From the NCBI RefSeq assembly GCF_003236175.1, contig NZ_QKTW01000027.1:3100-63597 (forward strand): DNA of 60,498 nucleotides. Direction: 5' to 3'. The number at the start of each line of letters is the position of its first letter. Positions within the stretch are counted from its first letter, which is position 1. Position numbers and translations under genes: made by a program. Positions 37,701 through 44,068 of the stretch are shown one piece after another. This DNA is from Taibaiella soli. Lineage in GTDB: Bacteria; Bacteroidota; Bacteroidia; Chitinophagales; Chitinophagaceae. The notes under the pieces are model-generated. The model saw only the letters and a program-made list of their open reading frames with translations, ran no database searches and was not told where the DNA came from.

Positions 37701-38223
37701 TAAAATAACCAGCAGCCAAAACTGTAGTACAGATGCTTATCCGCTGGCGATCTCGGTAAATGCATTGCCAACGCCAACGATCACACAGAATCAGGCGACG
37801 TTGAGTACCACGACAGCTTACAGTGCTTACCAATGGTATTTTAACAACACGCCGATTAATGGTGCAGTGGGTATGAATTATACAGCGACTCAGTTGGGCA
37901 ACTACTATGTAGTTGTGACGGATGCCAACGGTTGTTCGAATAAATCAAACACAATTAATGTGACTACACTTGATGTAAAACAAATTGCAGCTGGCAATAC
38001 AACGATTCATATTTATCCTAATCCGACGAGCGATCTGGTAAATATCGAAGCTCCTGTATCTGTAAATGTAGTGGTGCGTGATCTCTCCGGCAAACAGCTG
38101 AAGGATGTGAAAAATGTGAAGCAGGTTAATATGGGTGATTTAGCAGATGGTGTGTATATGATGGCAATCTATGATGAACAGAATACATTGATCTCTGTAG
38201 AGAAAGTGTTTAAATCGAAATAG
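31726..38223 (+). CDS. Giant T9SS surface protein: beta-helix plus ten Ig-like repeats
   Basis: 2165 residues from the ATG at 31726 (an upstream GTG at 31687 gives a poorer signal). Signal peptide ends YRTEAQ (about residue 23). Residues about 30-700 are Asn/Gly-rich repeats of the right-handed parallel beta-helix kind (NNTVTNI, GNTINNM). Then come beta-sandwich modules (about 830-1300) and ten Ig-like repeats of about 75-80 residues, each with a YQWLxNGxxIxGAT core (first core near residue 1326, last near 2034) and a Cys pair. The last ~72 residues (IHIYPNPTSDLVNI ... LADGVYMMAIYDE...KVFKSK) are a type A T9SS sorting domain. Role: probable adhesin or matrix protein. Confidence 0.85.
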   Translation: MNKKLIGVLLFIFQLCTYRTEAQLSGNISVPGTSYNTLNDVISALNAQGVGSGGVAINILPGNPQYAPSGGYRLGSTILNNSLQSSASLTINGNNNTVTSNVGNGGSDGIFSILGADYVTINALNLLDTNTVSNTTEMEWGYGMVKLNSAAPFDGCQYNTIRNCNITLNRTCGGVPGTSAGSSFGGSKGVMLLNISLTAPTSLLTITSPLDAHNNNIVKGCNIQNCNIGIYDYGYNGSPGLYDQNNVFGGDGVNDGNTITNFGGNAVFESAGIYINGYANNTYIRGNTINNMQNGGTPALAAIDGIYHGLATGSSITVRKNNISLTEGAASGSIQGVVLNCGGVNENEIDIDTNTVNILYNGTALNSGTTNGYSLNSSAVVTNLSCTGNRVSISSAANGTVFGFSFGSGSIGNSPRWTINDNVVDSIIRTAANTSGNTAGISQSGLLTNSALFECRRNNVKKMSVPYYTSVTVLMYGISVSGGTAPLPVRTITNNTVTNITAGAAQVYGMDLGYNGVGSTISNNTVTNMVDSGGLVGIRMSTGTTVGTACFNNTVSNLKNIAVGAASGSSFTTYGMYFALGSTGSIDLYSNNINNVQTNVSIASASPGVFVAGMYFASGVAQNCYNNIISDLRAPFANGFSPVYGMYVNSGANYNLYHNTINIGPGFMPISGGANFGATGLYLAYGIPVDLRNNIIRINASPRGNGVVSAVRTSFGYANVRPTGLKTTSNGNIYWAPSDASIFIYCEGATLAGLMNAFNYANDPTFNTGCSRYKALMYPAETGTFFEDNLSQVGVTPVYAPTGTSLAKKNAVPTAAPTVTTDYNGITRPTPADAGALQFSGTPAGDFIPPAIAYTPIAGKTYCLSAPTLTATIADSSGVNTTTNPPRLYYKKASEADTFGVYPGNNIASFNGWKYVAGANTGGNNFSFAIDYAKLTSTISGGDSILYFVVAQDNNAIPNVGISVATLDSGYCPASVNLTPDAGPTAGITKKNGYFIMPQPALPGVIPANASVCQGTSTRLTAVPTSNPKLGTIGTLAMNNSTGGYPTPFGNLYGANHEQYLVLASELTAQGLTYGNISSLAFNMYAAYPAANAALNNFNIQMANTGVSSFPGATYITSGFTAVYSGSYTPPANTGWATINFATPFYWDGASNVVVDVSFTNCTTCNNTSSCVTTTSPGNGQIYQTPTSFTSVVMAHGSNNCTIGSFNPNGGSGLSFSTSSNRPDMQFMGTQAFRVNWVPTTGLFKDSLMTSPLSATDTNTVVFAGPATNSSYSVTNVLGACNSIPGIATPVTLNAAPAVSTTPANTASFCGGSNVTISGATGSNYTYQWLNGTTPINGATNNTYTATTTGNYTFKATNGNGCSGTATVAVTNTQPPVATVLANNTTFCQGDSAMLTANAGTGYTYQWLQNGTPIAGATHIQYAAKTAGNYTVNVYNAANCFGTSQPVSVAVNPLNVAVTPSGSLAFCTGSNVILSITSPANQTYQWMNNGVNIPGETNASYTAIATGNYSVAVVNTVSGCTGTSAVQVVTVGNGPIANITAAGPTSVCTGNTVTLNTTPATGVTYEWLQNGTIISGATGTSYAANATGSYSLRVYSNATCFTTSSPIAVTINQLPNVITTPAGGVATYCQNGSTILSVPSNSNQTYQWTFNGNPINGATNYNYSASAVGAYAVSVVNSQTGCTDTSANITLSQVPAPAAPVITGNALICGGDSSLMTTTAVSGVTYQWRLGSGNINGATNTSYEAKTAGAYTIVASNAAGCAAISNAITLAVNAAPNVTTTPATGNATYCQNSSLTLSVQTGNNQTYQWYNGNTAISGATNTQYSAAAAGSYHVVVTNSQTSCSATSGNIVLSMVPKPTASITGGPSAVCAGDSATLMANAGNGFSYQWLNATGAIPGANAQTFYATFTGNFRAVVKDANSCTDTSNAIALTIYSKPGAIIVGPHAICAGDTATLQASTGAGYTYIWKSNGNTIPGATSSIYKTNVAGSYSVKITSSQNCSTDAYPLAISVNALPTPTITQNQATLSTTTAYSAYQWYFNNTPINGAVGMNYTATQLGNYYVVVTDANGCSNKSNTINVTTLDVKQIAAGNTTIHIYPNPTSDLVNIEAPVSVNVVVRDLSGKQLKDVKNVKQVNMGDLADGVYMMAIYDEQNTLISVEKVFKSK

Positions 38224-38248
38224 ATAAAAAAGGTTTAACAGAAAATAT

Positions 38249-38290
38249 AATGGCAGAGCGGCCTCTTTAGCTGCTCTGCCATTATTGTAA
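38249..38290 (+). terminator. Terminator of the giant T9SS gene
   Basis: A stem of about 14 bp with one mismatch (left arm AATGGCAGAGCGGC from 38249, right arm GCTGCTCTGCCATT ending 38283), followed by a T-rich tail. It is 26 bases past the stop. Confidence 0.7.
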
Positions 38291-38381
38291 TAAAAGATTG
38301 CAATGGTATGTTTAGTTTGACAGTAAATGCCATTGAAGTTGATCGTTTAAGTAGCATTCTGTCTTTTCGGAGCTTTATTTC

Positions 38382-38552
38382 GTCTGATTGGACTATTCTG
38401 AAAGTGCCATCTGACGCAATTTTGTATCAGAAACTCGATTAGAGCGTAAGAGTTTCGACAGCCCCTGTAAACGGTGCTTTTTTCATAGTTTTTGGTTTGA
38501 AAGGTTCATGAAAAAATGAACTAAGAGGCTTCCTGTAAGGGGCCTCTCTTTC
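38382..38552 (+). ncRNA. Possible small RNA gene with element copy 2
   Basis: GTCTGATTGGACTATT (38382-38397) and AATTTTGTATCAGAAA (38418-38433) repeat the layout upstream of the gene at 19727. About 95 bases later, AGAGGC pairs with GCCTCT in a hairpin (38524-38547) followed by CTTTCATTT. No protein gene on this strand follows for 3 kb. If the element is a promoter, it would drive a short transcript. Weak evidence. Confidence 0.3.
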
Positions 38553-38630
38553 ATTTATTAAGGTTGTCGATGTTTGGTATGACCTTGTAGGAATGCGCTT
38601 GTCTGTCAGAAACGTGGGAAGGCTGGAATA

Positions 38631-39194
38631 TTAAACATTTAATGCTCCGCGGAATCCTCTGACAGCGTAATAAGACGAAGCGCCATTGTGATAAGTGAAA
38701 ATATGATCATAACGGAAATCGCAGAAGAGTGCGCCGCCCAGTTTGCGAATACTTGCTGGCGTTTGGATCCAGCTAGAGGTTTTCGTATCGAAATTGCCCA
38801 ACGTCTGCAAAAAGCGGTATTGTTCCTCTGTCAGGAGCTCGATGCCCATTTCGGTGGCAACGTCGATAGCGCTGTTTTCTGGTTTGTGTTCCTTTCGTGA
38901 ATCAAGAGCGGCACGGTCGTAACAAAAGTTTCGGCGGCCTTTGGGGCTTTCTGTAGCGCAATCGAAAAATGTGTACGTGTCCGTTTTTTTATTGTAGGTT
39001 ACTACGTCAGGTTCGCCGCCAGTGCGCTCCATTTCGCTCAGTGACCAAAGTTTGGCTGGCTGCGATTCAAGTTTTGTCCGAACATCTTGCCATTTAATTC
39101 CTTTATGCCGGTTTTTATATTGCTCGAAACGGGTTTCTAAAATGTCGAACAATTTTTCCGCTGCGGCTGCAGATAATTTTTTATTGGTTTTCAT
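38631..39194 (-). CDS. DUF4256-family protein
   Basis: 187 residues, cytoplasmic. The family pattern is clear: LSAAAAEKLFDILETRFEQYKNRHKGIKWQDVRTKLE, then LWSLSEMERTGGEPDVV, FFDCATESPKGRRNFCYDRAAL, MGIELLTEEQYRFLQTLGNFDTKTSSWIQTP and GGALFCDFRYDHIFTYHNGA. The function of DUF4256 is unknown. The ATG at 39194 starts right before the family region; an upstream ATG (39272) would overlap the preceding gene. It is the last gene of an ArsR-headed operon. Confidence 0.8.
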   Translation of the reverse strand: MKTNKKLSAAAAEKLFDILETRFEQYKNRHKGIKWQDVRTKLESQPAKLWSLSEMERTGGEPDVVTYNKKTDTYTFFDCATESPKGRRNFCYDRAALDSRKEHKPENSAIDVATEMGIELLTEEQYRFLQTLGNFDTKTSSWIQTPASIRKLGGALFCDFRYDHIFTYHNGASSYYAVRGFRGALNV

Positions 39195-39222
39195 ATTTTT
39201 TTTGACCTTGATATCAGCGATT

Positions 39223-39810
39223 TTAATCCAGCAATCCTTTTCCTTCCATAATTTGCGGAATACATTTTTCAATTCTCGCTTCCCGTGTTTTTGTTTGTTT
39301 TGCTTGCGAAAAATGAAGCAGGTAAGCCCTTTGGCGACCAGGTGTCAGTGCGTTGAAAGCTTTTTTCAGCTTTGCATCACCTTTCAGATGCTGCTCAAAT
39401 TCTTCCACCATTTCAAACTCCTTCGTTTCCTTGAGTTCTGCTTTAACACCTGATTTTTCAACCTCAATGGCATTCTTGATGTAGGCTTTAAGCACTGGCT
39501 CAAGTTTCATGATCTGCTGTGCGCTTGTAAACCTCACCTGACGCGGCACCTGCACATTCTCCGTTTGCTGGATCAGAATCTTTTTGGGATCCTTCATTAA
39601 CGAGCCTTTGAAAAAAAGCAATGCACAGTACTCCTTAAATCCATGTATCAGCACAATGTTCTTGCCATCGAGTGTATAACAAGGATTCCCCCATTTCAAT
39701 TCCTCCGTCAGGCCGCAGTCGAGCACAATCATGCGTAGCTGTTGAAATTCTTCCTGCCATTGACTGGCTTTATCGAAATAGAAATTAACCTTCGGATTTA
39801 TCTTGTTCAT
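39223..39810 (-). CDS. YdeI/DUF1801-family protein
   Basis: 195 residues. The N-terminal part (about 1-125; FYFDKASQWQEEFQQLRMIVLDCGLTEELKWGNPCYTLDGKNIVLIHGFKEYCALLFFKG) is a DUF1801 domain, an SCP-like small beta-alpha fold. The C-terminal part (about 130-195; LKKAFNALTPGRQRAYLLHFSQAKQTKTREARIEKCIPQIMEGKGLLD) is the YdeI-like helical tail (bacteriocin-protection/OmpD-associated domain). Such proteins accompany ArsR/SRPBCC operons; no reaction is known. Its ATG overlaps the DoxX stop (TCAT on the plus strand at 39807-39810), showing tight coupling. Confidence 0.82.
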   Translation of the reverse strand: MNKINPKVNFYFDKASQWQEEFQQLRMIVLDCGLTEELKWGNPCYTLDGKNIVLIHGFKEYCALLFFKGSLMKDPKKILIQQTENVQVPRQVRFTSAQQIMKLEPVLKAYIKNAIEVEKSGVKAELKETKEFEMVEEFEQHLKGDAKLKKAFNALTPGRQRAYLLHFSQAKQTKTREARIEKCIPQIMEGKGLLD

Positions 39811-40205
39811 TTACTAAAATTAACCAAAATGAGTTTTCTTTCAGCAGGTCTGAAATACCAGGAAACAACAGTTAGCACCAAAAGTAACAATGCGGGAAGT
39901 GCCTCGGTAATGCTGCCGCCAGCTGCGATATGGGAGAATATAGCACCGCCCATCATAAAGAAAAAACCAGCATAAGCCCATTCTTTCAACAATGGATAAC
40001 GGGGAATCAATATTGCAATAATACCGAGAATTTTGCAAATGCCGAGTAGCGTGAGCAGGTAAACAGGATAGCCCAGATGATTCATGGTATCTACGCCGCC
40101 TTGTCCTTCTTTAACTTTCATTAACTGCACGATACCTGTAGCTGCCATTCCCAGCGACATCCACAAAGTCGCAATCCAATAAATAATCTTATTTCTCTTT
40201 GACAT
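39807..40205 (-). CDS. DoxX-family membrane protein
   Basis: 132 residues with four predicted membrane helices (about 8-28, 48-68, 75-97, 100-120). Like the protein at 66-452 it shows HLGYPVYLLTLLGICKILGIIAILIPRYPLLKEWAYAGFFF. DoxX-like proteins of this kind occur in ArsR-controlled operons; the role is not settled. The gap to the SRPBCC gene is 6 bases and its stop overlaps the next ATG, so it is an internal gene of the operon. Confidence 0.8.
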   Translation of the reverse strand: MSKRNKIIYWIATLWMSLGMAATGIVQLMKVKEGQGGVDTMNHLGYPVYLLTLLGICKILGIIAILIPRYPLLKEWAYAGFFFMMGGAIFSHIAAGGSITEALPALLLLVLTVVSWYFRPAERKLILVNFSK

Positions 40206-40211
40206 TTTCAG

Positions 40212-40679
40212 TTATTTTAATTTCCCTAAAACCTCTTCAATACGATTGTGTGCCCAGTTGATGCCTTGAGCAAATGGCAGTTTTAAAACCTGGTCGCGTT
40301 GCGCAACTGATTCATAGATCACGTGCATTCTCAAACGGCTTGTATCTTCAGTAACTGCTTCAAAATAATAGAGCTCTAATTGTACGCCGAATGGTGTTCC
40401 GCCCATTTCGAAAGTGCGTGTGATTTTCTGATCCGGAATTAATTCATGAATCACGCCAGTCGCTACGAATGCTACATTCCCTTTAGGATCCCTTGTTTCA
40501 TACTCCCAGCTGCCGTACTTTTTGCTTTCCTGTTTCAGCACTTTTGTGTTCATCCATTGCTCAATAAATTCCGGCTCTACATAAGCCTTAAAGAGTAGGT
40601 CGACCGGCAGATCAAAGTCACGGGTGATCGTTATTTCCTGTTTGCCGTCTTCTGCGTGTACTTTGGTTTTCTGTTCCAT
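40212..40679 (-). CDS. SRPBCC (AHSA1-like) protein
   Basis: 155 residues. The START/Bet v 1-like fold is recognised from ITITRDFDLPVDLLFKAYVEPEFIEQWM near the start, GSWEYETRDPKGNVAFVATGVIHELIPDQKITRTFEMGG in the middle and LRMHVIYESVAQRDQVLKLPFAQGINWAHNRIEEVLGKL at the end, the typical AHSA1 long C-terminal helix. It binds a hydrophobic ligand in a groove in studied relatives; the ligand here is unknown. It is 6 bases downstream of arsR, the usual pairing. Confidence 0.88.
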   Translation of the reverse strand: MEQKTKVHAEDGKQEITITRDFDLPVDLLFKAYVEPEFIEQWMNTKVLKQESKKYGSWEYETRDPKGNVAFVATGVIHELIPDQKITRTFEMGGTPFGVQLELYYFEAVTEDTSRLRMHVIYESVAQRDQVLKLPFAQGINWAHNRIEEVLGKLK

Positions 40680-40685
40680 GTTGTT

Positions 40686-41009
40686 TTATTTTTTTGATTT
40701 ATAATTTTTCATAACTGCTTCCAGTTTGTTGAAGCGGTCATCCCACATCTGGCGGAATGGTTCGATGAAATCGGCTACTTCTTTCATGTTTTTTGCATTT
40801 ATATGGTAATAAATTTCCCTTCCGTTTTGTTCCTGCTGCAGCAATTCGCATTCGGTCAATATAGCCAGATGCTTAGAAACTGTAGGGCGGGCTGTGTCAA
40901 AATTGGCAGCGATGGCGCCCGCTGTCATGGCTTGTGAAGCGACTAGTAAGAGTATTGCTCTCCTGGTCGGGTCGGCTATTGCTTGAAAAACATCTCTTCT
41001 CAGGTTCAT
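40686..41009 (-). CDS. ArsR-family winged-helix repressor
   Basis: 107 residues. The ArsR HTH is evident: [95 protein letters not shown]. The metal-binding ELCVC motif of classical ArsR/SmtB proteins is absent, so it senses something other than metal (this subgroup is often called SdpR-like or SRPBCC-linked). It heads the five-gene operon and has two copies of a palindrome directly before its ATG, so it probably represses itself and the operon. Confidence 0.9.
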   Translation of the reverse strand: MNLRRDVFQAIADPTRRAILLLVASQAMTAGAIAANFDTARPTVSKHLAILTECELLQQEQNGREIYYHINAKNMKEVADFIEPFRQMWDDRFNKLEAVMKNYKSKK

Positions 41010-41011
41010 TG

Positions 41012-41058
41012 TGTAGCTATTTGACTACAAATATATATGTAGTTATTTAGCTACGCAA
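41012..41058 (-). promoter_or_regulatory. Promoter and tandem operator of the ArsR operon
   Basis: Two 18-base palindromes, TGTAGCTATTTGACTACA (41012-41029) and TGTAGTTATTTAGCTACG (41038-41055), lie 26 bases apart centre to centre. On the minus strand TATATTTG (41028-41035) is an exact -7 box and TTG (41056-41058) stands 20 bases upstream. The operators cover the -7 box and the start, and the nearest one ends 2 bases from the ATG, as expected of autorepression. Confidence 0.7.
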
Positions 41059-41680
41059 ATATTTTTTTCATTTTGGTTTGCAACAATATCGTGAGGTCGC
41101 GTTTTTGTGTGCTTATATAATTGGCAAACAATGGTTCTGGTAAAAAGCAGCTGCAGTTTTTTCCTTTTTCAAAAACAGAAATGAAGTGTCAGTTGCGGAA
41201 CATGAACAACCTGTGCCAAACAAAAATAGAAAGCATCGCTGTTGCAGTGTCTGCGAAATCCTTTATGGTATTGCTTTTTTTGAAGGTTGCGACATGAGTG
41301 GAACGTGGGGAGGGTATATAAAGTTGGCGTTGAGATCGCCAGATTCCGATCAAGTATTAATTCCCGTTTTTAAAAGCTTGTTTTTTTCTGCTGTAATTTC
41401 TTTGCATCGTGAAAACAGCTGCTTAGGCAAACCTGCAATTTTTTAGTTAAAGGCTGTACTGTTCGTTGTTTTAAAAACAATATCCCAGTTATATTATTTC
41501 TAACCTAAACGATAAAATGCAAAACAAGACAAACCGCAAGAACGTCGCCAGCATGCATGCGCAGGGAAATGCGCCCTGATGATGACTGGCTAATAAAAGA
41601 ATCCCGGTGTTCCGTCGCCAAACTTTCCACCGGGTAACGACTAACGATCTCAATCAATCATTTAATCATTAATTAAAAGT
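41059..41680. other. Leader/intergenic region before the siderophore receptor
   Basis: Largely A+T-rich with no credible gene and no exact -7 box. Its last 140 bases are GC-richer and contain paired segments described separately. Confidence 0.4.
41547..41634 (+). promoter_or_regulatory. Possible structured RNA leader of the siderophore receptor gene
   Basis: GCCAG (41547-41551) pairs with CTGGC (41586-41590) around an inner hairpin GCGCA/TGCGC or, alternatively, CAGGG/CCCTG. Next comes a hairpin CCCGGTG (41603-41609) with CACCGGG (41628-41634). GTCGCCA occurs at 41544 and again at 41613. The segment lies 50 bases before the ATG. It matches none of the cobalamin, TPP, FMN or SAM riboswitch cores as read by eye. 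Confidence 0.35.
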
Positions 41681-44065
41681 ATGTCATCTCAACATATTAA
41701 TACCTCCTTTTTCTCTCCATTTCTCCCCAAAATTTCAGCCGTAGCCTTCTTGTTGTTCGCAGGAACCAGCGCGCACGCGCAATCCGGCATATTGAAAGGT
41801 TCCGTTATGACCGCTGATCACAAACCTGCTATATCAATCAGGGTAGTGGTGAAGGAAACGGGAAAAACAGCTGCCACAGACGAAAATGGCAGTTATAAAT
41901 TCGGCAGACTCGCAGTGGGAATGTATCATGTGGAAGCGAAAGGTGTAGGATTTGAATCAAAGACTCAGGAAGTGCAAATCGAAGCGGGACAAGTTGCTCC
42001 GCTGGATTTTGAACTCAAAGAAGATAATAAAACATTACAGGAAGTAACCGTTTCGGCAGGTTATAACAAATTTGCACGCAAGCAGACAGATGGTATCGCC
42101 AAAATGCCGCTCCATAATATGGAGAATCCACAAGTCTACAATGTGGTGCCTAAAGAATTATTGCAGGATCAGGTGATCGTAAGTTATAACGATGTACTGA
42201 AAAACGTGACAGGCGTGAGTCAGTCGCTGGTGAATGGTTCCAACTCGTTTAATCTGCGTGGATTTTTTACGACTAGCTATTTGCGTAACGGTTTGCAGGA
42301 TGCAAAGCAGAATAGCATTGAAGTAGCGAATATCGAGCGTATAGAAGTATTGAAAGGTCCGTCTGCAACGCTTTTTGGAAGTTCATTGACTTCCTTCGGC
42401 GGTTTACTCAATCGTGTTACCAAACAACCTTATGAAACTTTTGGCGGTGAAGTTTTGTACACTGCCGGTGGTTATGGACTGAGCCGCGTGACACTGGATG
42501 TGAATACGCCTTTAAGCAAAGAAAAGGGGCTGTATATGCGCACCAATGCGGCTTACGATAATGAAGGCAGTTTTCAGGATGCCGGTTTTACTAAACGCTT
42601 TTTCATTTCGCCGTCTTTGTTATATAAACCGAATGATCGCGTAACCGTTTTGCTCGATGCAGAAATTTACTCACAGAAGTCCAATGATTTTAACCGCTTG
42701 TTTCCACAGCTTTCTTTTACCAAAACCAATCCGCGTGATTTAGGCATCGACTGGACCAAATCTTATAGCAGCAACGATTTGTATGAAACTAAACCTTCTG
42801 TTTCTGTCTATGGTAAAGTAGATTACAAGCTGTCGGATAACTGGCATTCGCAGACCTCTTTTTCGCAGACTAATTCGAGTGCGGAAGGCTATTACAGCTG
42901 GAACTCAATTCTTGGAGATACAGTTGTTTCACGCAATCCTGGCTATGAACACTCCATTTACCGTTACACGGAATTGCAGCAAAATTTCAACGGTGATTTT
43001 AAAGTGGCGGGTATGCGTAACAGGGTAGTGCTTGGTCTCGATTATCTTGCCAATACCACTACTTCCACCAGCGCTACTATTTACGGTTTTGACGAAGTGT
43101 CGATACAAGGGCATGATCCGCGTTATAATGAACTGACGCCAACTTCCCTGGCTGCCGCTTTATCAGATGTTCCGTATAGCAATAGTGCGGCTACGCAAAA
43201 TACTTATAGTGCTTATGTTTCCGATGTACTCAACATAACGGATAATATTACCGCAATGGCTAGCGTCCGTGTCGATCATTTTGTAAACAGAGGTACGCAT
43301 AACATCAACAACGATACCACTACCGGACAATACAAACAGACTGCGCTATCGCCGAAATTTGGATTGGTGTATCAGATTTTGCCGCGTAAAATTTCTCTTT
43401 TCGGTAACTACATGAATGGCTTTAGTAACAATGCGCCTTCGGCTCAGCCTGATGGTACACTGACAACTTTCAAACCAAGTCAGGCCAATCAATGGGAAGC
43501 CGGAGTAAAATTTGATCTGTTTAACGGACGTTTGAGCAGTACGCTGAGTTATTACCATATTAAAGTAAGCGATGTAATCCATGCCGATCTGACGCCGGGC
43601 CATTCAGGCTATCAGGTGCAGGATGGCGGACAATTGAGCAAAGGTTTCGAAGCGGAAGTAATCGCTAATCCATTTAAAGGATTTAATCTGATTGCGGGTT
43701 ATGCGTACAATGACATCTACGCCATCAATACAAATCCCGACAGAGACGGCTTACATCAGTGGACAGGACCTGCGCAGATGGCGAATCTCTGGCTAAGTTA
43801 CCATTTCTTCAACAATGCGCTGAAAGGTGTAGGTATCGGTATCGGGGGAAATTATAATGGCAAAGCTTATATCGGTCAGTCTGTTTCGCAAGGCGAATTT
43901 TACATTCCTGAGTACACGGTGCTGAATGCTGTATTGAGCTATCAGCATTCCTTTTATCGTGTGGCATTGAAACTCGATAACCTCACCAATGAAGTGTATT
44001 GGGGCAGCTATGTGAGTCAGATGATGCCAAGACGTTTCAGTGCAACAGTAGCTGTTAAATTTTAA
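41681..44065 (+). CDS. TonB-dependent siderophore receptor
   Basis: 794 residues, signal peptide ending SAHAQ (about residue 34). Residues about 36-120 are a carboxypeptidase-like regulatory domain (GILKGSVMTADHKPAISIRVVVKETGKTAATDENGSYKFGRL), typical of Bacteroidota. Residues about 125-250 are the plug (TDGIAKMPLHNMENPQVYNVVPKELL; VLKNVTGVSQSLVNGSNSFNLRGF; IERIEVLKGPSATLFGSS) with the siderophore-receptor-like signature. The rest is a 22-strand barrel ending FSATVAVKF. It moves an iron chelate across the outer membrane using TonB energy. A PepSY membrane protein follows 3 bases later, a common iron-acquisition pair. Confidence 0.92.
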   Translation: MSSQHINTSFFSPFLPKISAVAFLLFAGTSAHAQSGILKGSVMTADHKPAISIRVVVKETGKTAATDENGSYKFGRLAVGMYHVEAKGVGFESKTQEVQIEAGQVAPLDFELKEDNKTLQEVTVSAGYNKFARKQTDGIAKMPLHNMENPQVYNVVPKELLQDQVIVSYNDVLKNVTGVSQSLVNGSNSFNLRGFFTTSYLRNGLQDAKQNSIEVANIERIEVLKGPSATLFGSSLTSFGGLLNRVTKQPYETFGGEVLYTAGGYGLSRVTLDVNTPLSKEKGLYMRTNAAYDNEGSFQDAGFTKRFFISPSLLYKPNDRVTVLLDAEIYSQKSNDFNRLFPQLSFTKTNPRDLGIDWTKSYSSNDLYETKPSVSVYGKVDYKLSDNWHSQTSFSQTNSSAEGYYSWNSILGDTVVSRNPGYEHSIYRYTELQQNFNGDFKVAGMRNRVVLGLDYLANTTTSTSATIYGFDEVSIQGHDPRYNELTPTSLAAALSDVPYSNSAATQNTYSAYVSDVLNITDNITAMASVRVDHFVNRGTHNINNDTTTGQYKQTALSPKFGLVYQILPRKISLFGNYMNGFSNNAPSAQPDGTLTTFKPSQANQWEAGVKFDLFNGRLSSTLSYYHIKVSDVIHADLTPGHSGYQVQDGGQLSKGFEAEVIANPFKGFNLIAGYAYNDIYAINTNPDRDGLHQWTGPAQMANLWLSYHFFNNALKGVGIGIGGNYNGKAYIGQSVSQGEFYIPEYTVLNAVLSYQHSFYRVALKLDNLTNEVYWGSYVSQMMPRRFSATVAVKF

Positions 44066-44068
44066 AGG

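Larger units (their letters stand above)
38224..38630. other. Gene-free stretch with terminator and a conserved element
   Basis: 407 bases containing the giant gene's terminator, copy 2 of the noncoding element also found at 19244-19317, and a weaker hairpin with pyrimidine tail at 38524-38552. No protein gene seen. Confidence 0.5.

Noticed and set aside
41521-41680. Cobalamin, TPP, FMN or SAM riboswitch before the siderophore receptor
   Set aside because: No conserved core of any of these classes could be aligned by eye; only generic stems are visible.
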